A stretch of DNA of 64,000 bases from Tubulanus polymorphus (GCF_964204645.1 NC_134032.1:498501-562500), one strand, 5' to 3'. Positions 46,420 through 58,189 are shown, counted from the first letter of the stretch. The notes: a model not told the origin generated them from the sequence alone. Translations and numbers: made by a program.

Positions 46420-48482
46420 GGTTTCACTCTGACACCAACTTCCCCGATATCGTTTCTTAGTTTCTACATTCGATCATAAAATCCGGGATTCACAATTCAT
46501 TCATCAGAATATTGTTTACATTGATCTCCCAGCGCAACCGGATCCACACACTGCGGAGCGAGTAGGGGAAGCCTCCGCGCTCGCGGTTGGATGCCTCCGA
46601 CCGCGGCGGGCCTGGAATTCCACACGGCGGACGCGTTCATAAAATATGATTCAAAGCATTTCGAGATTAACAACTTGGCCCCATCCTCGCTTGCCAGGGG
46701 TCCGGTATCACTCCCGAACTTGCTTCCACCAGCCCCCTGGCCTCACGAAGCGTGATTTCATTACTGGCGCTGTGCGCATGACGTCATATATCGATTTGCG
46801 AAATCCTTCCTTGTTCAGTAAAACGTTCGCTGATTGGTCCATTTAACGGGAAAACCAATAGAAGCCTAATGTCGTTTGTAACAAGCGCTGTGATTGGTAC
46901 GACCGGATTCTGGTCGGCCAGTGACGACTCCAACGACTCGTGAAGTCAAGGGGTTCGGGGAACAGCATCCATTGACGGGTGAAGATGACTAGTCCCGTGC
47001 AATCTAAAATGTTTTTTTTTAAAGTTACCGATTGACTTCGCCTTTAAGTCACCTAGGAGTATTCCCGGATTTGTCTCGAATTCTAGTTAGAATCGGATAA
47101 AATACTCGAATATCTCAACCGCAGATTACATCGAAGTTTAAAGGATTCGTAGAGTAGCGAGTTAATCTGAGGGGAGACTTAATACTATTAAGCACCGCAT
47201 GGGATTCATTCATTCGACGAAGCCGCACACCGAGCTGCGTCACCTACACTTCCAGGTGAAGCTGACGAAGTAGTAGCGATAGCTCGCCGGGCGTAGTCAG
47301 TATCAATCACGAATTTAGAATCCACTCATCCAAACATTCCTCGGATATCAAATGTAAACCGAACTCGCCCTCAAGTTTAAAACCTAGCCGACACTACTAC
47401 CTGTTTTTTCCATATTTCAAGTATGTTATGCTGAACCGTTCGAGGTGATTTGTCCAAACTGTTTTGTACAGTGTCCCCGCAGACAATTTGAGGCTACTGA
47501 TAGAAATACCCGTATCTCATGACGAGCAGCGTGGTCCTACCCTATCGTAGTCGACTGTCAGGCCCCGGAGTCCGTCATTCAAGAGCGTCCGATGCCTTGT
47601 TCATCTTCGCAATCCCTTGTCAGCGACCCTTAAGGGCTACCGACCCTCTTACCACGGGCATCACGCAGCCTCGCAGCCTGTACTGAAACAAGTTTTACTG
47701 GGGGAAATGGCCGAGGCGATCTGTAGGATTTATCCCGCTGGATTTTGGTTAACGGATCCCATGTCTATCCCTCGTCTGTATACTGTTTCGTGTACCGTTA
47801 TCAGTGCGGTGTGTATTTAACTTTATAGCACGCGGGCTTGTGATATTTTGAATTTATTTAGTTTAGTTAAGTTTAGCTTAAGTTTTAGTTTATCTATTTA
47901 CTAGTACTACATTCAAGTGGTACATAGAGATTTTACAAAAAGAAAGTAACAAAATAATAAAATATATAAACACATATATGAAAACATGTACAAGTAATAA
48001 TTGATACCAGGGAGCGTGGCTTACAATTAGAGACCTTTGAATAAGCCGCTAAAAATCTTGCAAGATTTGTGTCTTATTACTATCCAAGAATATACAGTTG
48101 TATAAATTTCATCATACATCTTTGCCAATAATACCTGAGAATAAACTGTTCTCAGTTCATGGATGGACTTACATTAAAAATTCAGTGAACTTCGTCTCCA
48201 TTCTGACAAAATTTTTCAATTCTAGGCTTATTTAAAAACTCAATTGGTAGGGACAACAGACGATCCACCATGATACTTGATAATAGATTGTTTGACAGTA
48301 TATTAAAGTAACCTGCAAAACAGAATCTGCCTTTGAATAATTTATGAGACAAAAATGCTTTGATTTTCAATTTTATTATTTGCACCATTCTCGCGAGGTG
48401 TTTATAGCAAGACGCGTGAGACCCGCGCGCGTGAGGAGGTCACGGCTGCACAATCTACAGTGAGAAAACGCCCAAAAACAAC
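46420..48482. other. Intergenic between divergent genes
   Basis: The region lies between the minus-strand 179-residue protein gene and the plus-strand propeller gene. It holds the second ~310-bp dispersed repeat (46676-46988). A GAATT-rich tail is within the first intron just downstream (46280-46310). AT-rich sequence fills 47820-48400. Just upstream of the propeller gene start, 48410-48480 has GCGCGCGTGAGGAGGTCACG, which may be promoter-proximal. The 67-codon ORF at 47617-47820 shows no domain. Confidence 0.45.
46676..46988 (+). repeat. ~310-bp dispersed repeat, copy 2
   Basis: It matches 42334-42650 from CCCATCCTCG..TGCCAGGGGTCC through GACCGGATTCTGGTCGGC to GAAGATG. An extra CCAACGACTC is present, and the GGGTTCGAATCCC part is deleted. 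Both copies face the same way on either side of the 179-residue protein gene. Confidence 0.8.
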
Positions 48483-50454
48483 ATGGCGTCCAACTCTACA
48501 TACAGATTCGAGCTCGCAGTTTCTTATCGTGGTCGCAAGATCGGTGTTTGGTCGGATCCCGACAACGACTACAGAACAATACAGAATTATTACTTTCAAC
48601 CGTTGTTTGATTTAGAATGTGATCTGATCGCTACTGCTGGTGATCAATTACAACTACCGATACAGATGTGGACAGAAGAATTAGAGAACCACATAAAATG
48701 TGAACTGAAATCGATCTATACGGAACACGTTATAAATGTACAAATGATGCCGTTTGACGAGGTAAACATCGTTCCGACCCCAGAGAAATATCTGATTTCT
48801 GTATTTAAATGTTTAATTAATCGTTGACCCGATTTGATGAATTTGAAGGTCAAGAATTAGTCTCAAAACAACCTTGATTGTACTTGATTGGAAATCAAAG
48901 ACTTCTGCATGCATTTGGATGACACTGTATCATCGACAGGTCTACTAGCTAGGTATAACTGTGACTCCGCGATGTGAGAGTAAAATAACGTTCTTTCAAT
49001 TTCAGGTGAAATTGGAATGGAGGAAACCGCCCCCTGGTGTAGAGATACCGAATCATCATATCGGGTTTAATCACTGTCCAGCGATTCATGTGTTTATCGT
49101 TAAATGCTCAGACGATGAAACCGCGCGAAACTTAAAAACACATCTTCAACAAGCCCCGCATTCATTAGTGTCGGGGCTTCATGTGATCGCTTCAAACCAG
49201 GCATCTGCACATAATTTGTATAAAGTAAATTCAGTAGGTGTGCCGATCAGTGAAACCCGAACAGTTCGATCAGACATTGATGAACGACATAGTTCTTTTA
49301 TAGAACATGTCAGACAGTTTCACGATAATTTAGAAAATCAATTCTGTCAATTGAAACACACTATAGAAACAGTTGAAGAGAGGCTGAACCGGTTCTGTAC
49401 TGAGCAACAACCTGAAGAGAGGCTGAACCGGTTCTGTACTGAACAACAACTTGAGGCAAAACTGACCAATATCAATGATGATATGGGGGCAAAACTATCC
49501 AAAATTACTGATGATGTCAAAAGGAGAATTGATGAATTAGAGATACATATTGATGACGTCACGCGGCTACGTGTAGAATGCGCGCCATTGACGTTCATTA
49601 AACAGGTAGATACAGACTTCATGCCCGACCTTGTGACGTCACTACCTGGTGAGCATGCGGGTGAACAGTCACGTGTTATATGTGCCAAGTTCAGCGCCAC
49701 TAATTATATATATTGCATAAATGATTATTATGATGATGATGATGATGAATTTGATAGATACATGAAGATTGATGGCGGTGGCGTAAAAGGACTCGCTACT
49801 GATAGTAACGGGTATCTTTTTGTACTCGTAAAGAAAAATAGGAAATTCATCCTGAGAAAATATAAAAATCAACATAAACTGTTTGAAGAAAATATCACTG
49901 ATCTCCTGTCTGGAGACTGTGGAACTCTAATAATCCGTGATTACAATATCTATATACAGTCAGGAAGAGACGTTCATGTTTTACCTTTACGAGAAAATCC
50001 TGTTAACGGTTTAATCCGTAGAAACCAAGTGAATATATATCAGCTCCCGGATGGATATTACTCTATCAACTGTTTCGATGTCGACACGCGGGGACGTATG
50101 TTTATCTACTGTTCGCATACACATAGATTAATGTATCTAACACCAGAAGCAGAACTGATCAGTTTTATTTATATGAACGATTGTGGACTGACATTTTTTC
50201 CAAGTGCAGGACTCCCGTGTGTTATTAATGATGATCATGTATTAATATCGGTAGACTCTGATCCCTGTGTTAACAGAGGATCTGTTATTAGTATCAGATA
50301 TAATAATCAGGGGTTTATAGATCACCCGCGTATAATACTGAACTCTACAGACAGTGTGACATATGAGATACATAAAGTATGTAAAAGTGACACTGTAGTT
50401 ATCAATCACTGGGATAACAGAAATAAACAGAACTCAGTGAGATTTTATAATTGA
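48483..50454 (+). CDS. Coiled-coil protein with C-terminal NHL-like beta-propeller
   Basis: Two exons, 48483-48761 and 49006-50454, join in phase 0 (donor GAG|GTAAAC, acceptor TTTCAG|GTG), giving 575 residues. Residues 1-~190 (FELAVSYRGRKIGVWSDP, then VKLEWRKPPPGVEIPNHH and GFNHCPAIHVFIVKC) form a compact region I cannot assign. Residues ~195-280 are a heptad-rich coiled coil containing a 13-residue tandem duplication (EERLNRFCTEQQ twice). An acidic DDDDDE stretch leads into ~300 residues of repeated beta strands of NHL/six-bladed propeller type: GLATDSNGYLFVLV, CFDVDTRGRMFIYCSH and SVISIRYNNQGF. The layout recalls TRIM-NHL proteins without RING or B-box. There is no signal peptide or membrane segment. 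A cytosolic binding protein is likely. Decayed relatives follow at 55.5-61 kb. Confidence 0.8.
49375..49452 (+). repeat. 39-bp in-frame tandem duplication in the coiled coil
   Basis: GAAGAGAGGCTGAACCGGTT plus CTGTACTGAGCAACAAC starts at 49375 and again at 49414, with almost no divergence, so the duplication is recent. It adds 13 residues and keeps the frame. Confidence 0.9.
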
Positions 50455-51934
50455 ACCGAAATTTAGAACCGAAGTCTAAACCGGTTCTAGGGTTCCAGAA
50501 CAGCGTGTATACAATGAAATAAGCTACTCGTAAATATTGCTCGGATAGAGGGCGCTGCAGGTGCCGATGAACTGTCAATTATTATTTCCCAACATTATTG
50601 CGACGAAAACAATTATAAGATATTTTATAATCATATCTGTTTATGTTTTGGAGAATGTTAATAATGGACTGTATAATATCAATTCGATATTCTCAATGTA
50701 TTATTTCGATAAAAAGCTGAATAATTATTATAATAATTATTAATATCATAACTAGAGATGACATATCGCTACATTTAAATGTTCTATTTATATAGATTAT
50801 CTGTAAAATCCACTATGAGCTAATGTAAATATTGTAATGTATAATATTAAAAAGCTGATTCCTCTTTATAGTATAGATTATCTGTAAAATACACAATGAG
50901 CTAATGTAAATATTGTAATGTTTGATATCAATTCAATATTCTTGATCGATAAAAACTTATGTTTATCATAAATATCTAGGTACTTATCATTCAGATAGAA
51001 AATGAAAATCGCGGGCTACACCTGGTGGGTCAATATTTACTGTTTACAGTTTTACACTGTTTTTACTTTTTAAATCAGATAAATTGGCATACGTATCACG
51101 TGATCATCCGTATCACGATTTATCGTGATAAGTTATCGCGGTATCAACGCGATATATCGAACGAATTATGCCGGGAAATCGCGATATATCACGTTTTTCA
51201 TCGTGATAAAGCGTCGCGACGGTTTTGTACGAGTCTAAAAATAAACTTTCAGCACCTTCATTTTCATTTGGCAAGGAATACACTTAGGCTAATCTTGAAA
51301 ATTAATTCAAATATCTCATCTTTTAAGTTTGATAGAATTGTACAATCTAAACGTTATCTGAAATGAAGGATTGAAAATTGATTAATTCCATGAATGTTTT
51401 GTTCTTACATATTATATTTACATCATTGTAACGATATTGAATTTACATGTACATATTATAAAACCTATTGTATGAATATTTAATGTAAATACAATCGAAG
51501 TAAATAAAGTTATTAATTAATTGATTACATACATTTCTTCGTTACCTAGTTACAGCAGCAATTCGCTAAGATGACGATTTTAGAAAATTAAATTATTTTT
51601 TCATAATTTATTGGCTCATCAATAGTGATGTTGTTATTGTGATTATTGTGTTTTTTTTATTATTGTGACATTTTCATAAACGTACCAATAACTAGTATGC
51701 ACTGGTTCAATATCGGAATGAACTGTTTTTCTGGCAGGTAAATTCTCTAAATTGCTCAATTCATCCTTCGGGTACACCGCCGTTTAGGGGCGTTGGATCT
51801 TCATTTCAAATATCCGCAAACTTCTTCAGACGTAACCAGTGGATTAATTGAGCAAGCGTTAATTTAAAACCACATGAAAATTTCTAAATATCAAAATCAT
51901 TCCGTAATCGTTCACGATGAGTTGATTAAAGAGG
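50455..51934. other. 3' region of the propeller gene, AT-rich
   Basis: GATTATCTGTAAAATMCACWATGAGC-type sequence is repeated at 50795 and 50876. ATCACGTGATcatcc/ATCGCGATATATC palindromic sequence lies around 51090-51230. AATAAA at 51503-51508 may be the polyadenylation signal, ~1.05 kb after the stop. No other gene is seen. Confidence 0.45.
51503..51508 (+). terminator. Possible polyadenylation signal of the propeller gene
   Basis: AATAAA lies in GAAGTAAATAAAGTTATT, ~1.05 kb downstream of the stop. It is the first clear plus-strand AATAAA I noticed after the CDS. Confidence 0.35.
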
Positions 51935-52770
51935 ATATCGACAAATTCAAGTTCTCGAATGACTCGTTTGATGGCGCTAGTCAGAACAGGAAATTGGAAC
52001 CTAAATCCGCCATGTTCTAGTGGCCTAGTTGATTTGCAATAAAAATCTCTCGCTTCGAGTTTTTAGCTAGCGATATTTTACTTACTATACATAGGCACGC
52101 ATAATCCTTTAAGTATGATATCCTGACGATGTGTTGAATTCGATTAAACCTCACTTTGAACGCTAAAAATCCCTAGAAATGTCAAAAAACTACAAAAAAT
52201 CACAACTCACAAATCAAGCGATGACGCTCGAAGCAGCTTACGGAAGTAATGACTGGTGCCGGGTGTCATCACTTTGTCGTTGAGTTCAAGACTCTAAGGT
52301 GAATTTATTGCAGGCAACACTGATAAATATGTAATAATATTATGAAATAAAATTGATTTTTGAAGGACTACACTCGTAGATTCATAATAAAAATATGAAA
52401 ACTACAAGGACTCGAACCAACAATCGAAATTGGGTCGTCAAGTGCTGCCACCATGTGATACCTGGCAACCAGTCTTTACATCTTCAGCCGTTGTAAAATG
52501 TTTTTTGATAATTTTAGGACACTTATAGTGATTTCTAGCCTTTGCAGTGATGTTTTATCATATCCAACGTAACGGTAGGATAACATATTCAAAGGATTAT
52601 GCGTGACGATATATAGTAAGTAAAATATCGCTGATTGAAAACTTGAAGCGAGAGATTTTTATTGCAAATGAACTAGAGCATGGCGGATTTAGGTTCAAAT
52701 TTCCGGTTCTGACTAGCGCCATCAAACGAGTAATTCAAGAACTTGAATTTGTCGATCTGACCAGAAACTA
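51935..52770. mobile_element. ~835-bp foldback element with ~200-bp inverted arms
   Basis: The left arm (51935-52145: GACAAATTCAAGTTCTCGAA, GATGGCGCTAGTCAGAAC, TAAATCCGCCATG, AAATCTCTCGCTTCGAG, AGCGATATTTTACTTACTAT) reappears in reverse complement at 52565-52770. The ~420-bp centre has no ORF of note. Long inverted arms with a unique centre suit a non-autonomous foldback DNA transposon. Confidence 0.8.
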
Positions 52771-53726
52771 AGTAAACACTCTAGTATCAAAAGATGTCCC
52801 ATTGGTGATCATCCCTCCCCTTGAAGAAGGGAATGCACATCCAAACAGCCACATCCCCTCCTATCTCTCGACCTTCGATTTCTATCATGGACACCCGGGA
52901 ATGGACAGCGCTTATCTTTCAGCGTCTAGACTTCATTCAGAATCCAGTTCTAGTTATTTACCTCTGGCATTATTACTGTGTACCGGCATTTTCACACTCC
53001 TCTGGTATTTTTACCACCGGCATTATTTACATGGCATTTTCACCTCTGGCATTATTGCTGTCATGTTCCATGTTCAATGATGATCATCAGAATCAGATGG
53101 GTGCTCGCGAGTGCATTTACTGTAATCCTCATCCTCTATTACAAATTGATTAACTGTAACCTGAATCCGATATAGAAAGCAACAACGACGAAAATCATAA
53201 ATTAGGATAATAAAGAATACAGTTGTTTATTATTAATTAGAAATTTAGTTAGTATATGTATATAAAAATGGTATAATCCAGTTGAAAATATGCAAGAGGA
53301 AGACATGCCTTTGAGGGGTTTCGCAAGCATGATCCCATCCCTGTAACAAAATATATACTACTACTTTTACAATGACACAAAACCGAGACTATAAATGGTC
53401 TACCAACATTCATAAACTTTTTTACTAAATATAAGAGGCAATTAATGTTATTATTACGATGAATAAAATAAACGTGTATAAAAATTTAAAGGCAATTCAT
53501 TAATGTTAGTAACTGATACGTTAGTAACGCCAGTAATTTTATCTAATTTACACTCAAACCCATTACATGTATTAGAAGGACAACACAAAATTTACAGACG
53601 TATGACACGGTATAAAAAATAACAAATTCAATAACACAATATACTTGTTTAAATGAACAAACAGGAAATAACATAGTAACTAATTAAAACTATCCCTGCA
53701 TAGAGATATACATTCAACACATATAA
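52771..53726. other. Intergenic, no gene seen
   Basis: CTCTGGCATTATTACTGTG / CACCGGCATTATTTAC-like short repeats at 52960-53060 produce hydrophobic ORFs that I reject. The rest is AT-rich. Confidence 0.4.
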
Positions 53727-53945
53727 GGCTAAACAAAAATGATACCTTGTTTCTCCGCAGCGGCCGGGTCATTTTTGTAAAATATCATAAAATTACAGTT
53801 CATTTCTATAGCGGCTGGGTCTGTTATGGTGAAATTGATCACGATTTAAAAAAAAGTAATGTATAGGGTAGATAGGCGGCCGGCCGGGTCAACATTTAAG
53901 CTCAGCAGAGCAGAGAAACAAGGTATCAATTTTTTTTGGCCTAAC
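53727..53945. mobile_element. MITE of the GATACCTTGTTTCTC family, best-preserved copy
   Basis: AAGGCTAAACAAAAATGATA at the left and the inverted GGTATCAATTTTTTTTGGCC at the right enclose GCGGCCGGGTCATTTTTGTA, GTCTGTTATGGTGAAATTGA and AGGCGGCCGGCCGGGTCAAC. Confidence 0.8.
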
Positions 53946-54555
53946 ATATATCACTATAGAAAAATACAAACGAGAGCAGTCATTCAGTACTCCCACTGCC
54001 GCTGGTGGTGCCCGTTCAACGACCAGTCGCCTTCGTGTCGCCGAGGTGGGAGGGGTCTCGCACAATGCGCTTGTAGGCCGTCCCCGCATTAAGCACAAAG
54101 GGGTTCGTCATTTTTGTACACACGATTAATGTGCCGGGATCTCGAGCTGGCGTGTGCGAATACCAGCTCGTAAGGCATGCACGCCTGGATCTAGCGACAT
54201 CTTTTCTGTAATTTGTTTCTGTGCGCAAACACCAGAGCACATATTGTGCACCCATACCATTTCTGAAGGGCGACTGGGCCCAGCGACAGCTTTTAAATAA
54301 TCTGCTTTCATGCCATCTAATCTAAAATTGAAAGACGGAAATAAATATAATGCGTGGATTATAATCTTAAAATGAACATGTTTTTGAATAGTTAACTTTG
54401 ATTATGTTAATACGTAGTAGAACTGGTAATGGGAACAGTTGAATGGTCTCCAATAAAACTGATTATAAAAAGAATGTCCGATCGAATAGTTTTGGGAAGA
54501 AGTTCGAAGATACGGAAATCTATCACGATGATGGGAGTCGCAAGTTTATCGAGGG
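53946..54555. other. Unassigned stretch, G+C-richer at 53990-54270
   Basis: A 79-codon minus-strand ORF (54016-54255) and an overlapping one in another frame stand out in composition from their AT-rich surroundings, but I see no domain. Nothing ties them to neighbouring genes. Confidence 0.3.
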
Positions 54556-55535
54556 TTCAACAGAGCAATCGCACGAACAACAACAAAACTACTTATTTTT
54601 TACGATACATTGAACGAGTGCGACAACAAATTATTGGAGACAATTCTTACAGGTGTGAGTCACCGTAGAAAACTCGAAGCGATTCTCATATCAAAAACCC
54701 TTTTCCCGAGAGGACCTCATCGATATAGAACTTCACGCGAAAATACCTCTGCAAAAAGAGCAAACTCGGGATGGATCGAGGAGATCAGGGAGGCCAGTCG
54801 GAAAAACTTTGATGCATGGAAGGAGTGAATAGCAAGCTTGGGGCAGATACGGGTCCCACGTTGCCTTATACCGTCAAATGTTCATGTAGATTCACTGATG
54901 CTAGTGAGTCTGGTGGTTACGGCGTCGTATGATACTTGTGTTGCATAGACGCGCCTGAATAACGGGGTCATACGCCGCATTCTGATGTCTAAAAATCGAG
55001 AGTGGCGCCCTTAAAAAAGGTGACAATACCCAGAAATCGTATCTATCCTTAAAACATCTATTTCTCTACGAATCTCTCGATGAAAATATAATCGAACATT
55101 ATTCCGTGATAAATTTGACCGGTAAAGAATTGGAAAAATTTAACACCGCCTTGAATAAGTCAGCGATCGAAACAATTCAGCTGAGAGTGTGTGGACAGCA
55201 CCGACTGACGGCGGATAAATGGAGGGAATTCAATAGCATCGGTGCAATGCCAAAACTAAGACGTCTTATCATTGAAGGATCATGGTTTACAAATAAACCG
55301 CGTTCTAGCTCAACTGTCGCAGCTGACTGTATTATCAATAGATTTGTGATCAGATGCCGCTGACGCACTTTTTCGGTATGTATCGTCAGATGCGGTAAAT
55401 CAGAACTATGTCTTACAACAACTTAAAAATGTCTCATCGATTCGTTATTTGGTATTGCTCGTTTATTCCGGAGCGTTGATTGATACACAGGACGATATCA
55501 ATTTATTCGAGTTTCACAATAATTTAGAAAAGCTA
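54556..55535 (+). pseudogene. Decayed NACHT/LRR (NLR-like) fragments
   Basis: In one plus frame, 54580-54720 reads KLLIFYDTLNECDNKLLETI and onward, resembling the Walker B region of NACHT ATPases (hydrophobic strand, D..x..E) followed by an LTG..SH segment typical of invertebrate NLRs. After frame breaks, 55012-55360 reads YLSLKHLFLYESLDENIIEH, TGKELEKFNTALNKSAIETI and FNSIGAMPKLRRLIIEG, like a post-NACHT/LRR linker and a leucine-rich repeat. At 55380-55530, NVSSIRYLVLLVYSG gives another LRR-like strand. Stops and shifts break it into at least three pieces, with no Walker A visible. A family relationship to the units at 61.3 and 63.5 kb is clear from shared segments; NLR identity is inference. 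Confidence 0.45.
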
Positions 55536-55536
55536 A

Positions 55537-56955
55537 GAGGGGCTGAACCGGTTCTGTACTGAGGAACAACTTGAAGAGACGTATTTCATGGCCGAAGGAA
55601 GTGGTGCGGCACATTTTTACATCTCTATTGTTTTTTTTTTGGACTGACCTTGTAGAACTTTGATGAGAGTTTTGGCCATATAAGTCCCTGAGTGATTGAC
55701 TTTTTGTGTTTTTGACAATAAACATCTGCCAATCGCCCCAGTTACGCACCGAGGGTTGTTTACACAAAAATAAAAAGCACCATACTTCCAAATAAATTCT
55801 GGCGTGAGTTAGAACCGAGAAATGGGTTAGAAGCACACTTGTGTGTGTGTCGACTAATGCATTATAAACAAAACTGACATTTTGGCCGAGGGGTATTTAA
55901 AGCTGCAGTTAGTGAAAGGTCATTTAGTGCTTTGCGAAGAGTCTAGACATATCTAAAGGTCAACTATGACACAATCAAGACTTAACCATGTGATGATGAT
56001 GCATGTCCACAAAGACTGGTCATTGTTCAAACAAAGTATTGTTTTAAATCAGATCATGGATTTCACGGATTTTCATATAATACATTCACTATAATATTGC
56101 GAAGTAAAATAATACGTTTAAAAAGTTATTTTTAACGTATTGTAGATGTATGTAACTATCAGTAGCGAGTCCATGTATCTCATCATAATCAATCTCTATG
56201 TATCTCTTCATCAAGCAAAATAAAAGTAAAAGGACTCGCTACTGATAGTAACGGGTATCTGTTTGTACTCGTGTGAAGATAAACAGCAAATTATACCAGA
56301 AAAAAATATAAAGATCAGCAAAAGCTGTTAGAAGAAAGTCCCAACATCTACATACAGTCATTTAGAGACGTTTATGTTTTACGTTTACTAGAAAACAGTT
56401 TGATCAATATAAACCAAGTGAAGGAGTATCAGCTCCCGGATAGAGGTTACAGTTATATCTTGGATTACTCCAAGGTTATATCAACTGTTTAGATGTTGAT
56501 TCAAAGGGACGCATGTTCATTGACTGCACTCATTCTCATAGATTGTTGTTTCTAACAGCTGAAGCAAAACTGATAAGTATTATCTATATGAAACATTGTG
56601 GACTAACATTTGGTCCATGTGCGGGGGGGGGGGGGGGGGGGAACCCCGTGTGTTATTAGTGATAAACATGTATTACTATCGGTATGCTCTGAGACTGATA
56701 CCAGAGGAGTTGTGATCACTATCAAATATAATGATCACAGGTTTAAAGATCTTAAACTGCGAATAGTTAGCCAGTTGCTCAAAAGTTGGTTGAAGATAAC
56801 CAGTGGATAGATGCCATAGTAACAATGAACTTTTAATTGTCACCACGTCAACTATCCACTGGTAAACTCTAACCAACCTTTGAGCAACTGCAGCCCCTGA
56901 ACTCAAGTGTGTGACAGCAACACTGTAGTTATCTTTCACTACGATAACTGATATA
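55537..56955 (+). pseudogene. Decayed copy of the coiled-coil/propeller gene
   Basis: GGGGCTGAACCGGTTCTGTA at 55541 matches the coiled-coil repeat of the intact gene at 48483-50454. From 56214 to 56955 the propeller part follows in order: GGACTCGCTACTGATAGTAA, GTATCAGCTCCCGGATAGAG, AACTGTTTAGATGTTGATTC, TATATGAAACATTGTGGACT and GTGTGTTATTAGTGATAAAC. In-frame stops, frameshifts, a long G-tract at 56623-56641 and an inserted MITE (56770-56898) break it. About 600 bp of unrelated sequence separates the coiled-coil and propeller parts. Confidence 0.8.
56770..56898. mobile_element. Hairpin MITE inserted in propeller relic 1
   Basis: GCCAGTTGCTCAAAAGTTGG and CCAACCTTTGAGCAACTGCA are the arms; it belongs to the 892/3494 family. 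It splits the last blade of the relic. Confidence 0.8.
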
Positions 56956-57106
56956 TAGAATGTATCATTTAATAATGATTTATATGCAGTACTGTTCCGT
57001 AAGACGAGTGCTCAGGACACATGACCTGATCAATTAAAGTCCTGTGTGCTGGTCATATGGTCAGTACTGATAATAATGATAGTATTTTAATGTCTATATC
57101 AACCTG

Positions 57107-57450
57107 ACTTGAGAGCATTCCGGGTGGCCTAGCTCAGTCAGTTTTGGTAGTACATACCTGATAGAAGTCTTATTAGGACCAGAGGCGGCCTAAATCATCA
57201 GTTTTTAATCCATTTGAAACTGTATTGAAGGATATCCAAAAAGTCTTCACTGAAAGGAGTTGAATGAAGAGATGTGACTCCATGATTTGAAAGTTTAACA
57301 ATATGTTTCCATGCCTACGTACCAAACTTCAGTTGGTAGGCATGGAGACATATTGTTAAACTTTCAAATCATGGAGTCTCTTTTTTCTCTCATGAACCCC
57401 TCTCAATGCAGACTTTTTGGATATCCTTCAATACAGTTTAAAGTGGATTA
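57107..57450. mobile_element. Foldback element with CTCCATGATTTGAAAGTTTA arms, copy 2
   Basis: It is close to 45838-46120 but longer. An outer arm CCATTTGAAACTGTATTGAA..GGATATCCAAAAAGTC near 57210 is matched inverted near 57405-57445, so the whole unit folds back on itself. Confidence 0.8.
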
Positions 57451-57547
57451 AAAAACGATATTTTAGTTCAGCTGCCAATGCGTTCTGTTCCTAGGGAGGG
57501 TTTCAGTACAGAAAGAGATCGAAAGTGGTGGGAGAGTACTCCGCACA

Positions 57548-57825
57548 TATGCAGGAGTGAGAATTGTATTAACTAAGTGAGTGAGTAGATAGTTATCTAC
57601 TCACTCACTTAGTTATTAATAATCATGTCACTCATCATTTATTTATAATTACTCTTCTCACCCAGTTCTATAAATACTGTTGTTTTTCTATTGACTACAC
57701 TCATTCACCTGATGAAGCTTCTATTCATTAGAAGCGAAAGCTCGTGCGTCTAATAAATAGTTAACTGATACAGTACTACTCCGTCTTAAGATAGGAGTAG
57801 GTATGCAGGAGTGAGAATTGTATTA
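57548..57825 (+). mobile_element. 254-bp insertion between 24-bp direct repeats
   Basis: TATGCAGGAGTGAGAATTGT plus ATTA occurs at 57548-57571 and again at 57802-57825. Between them are a 46-bp near-perfect palindrome (57570-57615, 22-bp arms, GT spacer), an AT-rich segment, CTGATGA at 57709-57715, a perfect 7-bp helix GCTTCTA/TAGAAGC and GAAA at 57736-57739, and TAATAAATAG. The layout suits a small non-autonomous retroelement with a long target duplication. Confidence 0.7.
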
Positions 57826-57964
57826 TAAGCTGATGTTAGAATAAAGGAAGAAATATAGACCGACGAGAAGTCGTTAGTATTAATCTAGAGACAGTGGAAT
57901 ATGATCAAACACCCGAGAACGGATTAACCATAACCGCTGAACTAACAAACACAACAAGGAATGG

Positions 57965-58065
57965 AGAACACAACACAACGCAACGCAACACAACACAACA
58001 CAACACAACACAACACAACACAACACAACACAACACAACACAACACAACACAACACAACACCACG
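57965..58065. repeat. ACAAC pentanucleotide microsatellite
   Basis: About 20 copies of CAACA in tandem; ORFs on both strands through it are artefacts. Confidence 0.95.
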
Positions 58066-58189
58066 TGATAAACAGAAGTTATTGATAGTTTGCAAAACTC
58101 AGCACCAGCAGTGTTATTCTACGTGTATTGCTGTATAAAAGTTTTATGATTATAGAGGGTAGACTGTATAACCTAATGTCCACAACCTA

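Noticed and set aside
57880-58095. Cys/Val-Leu repetitive ORF and its antisense Thr/Gln/His partner
   Set aside because: ACAAC pentanucleotide microsatellite.
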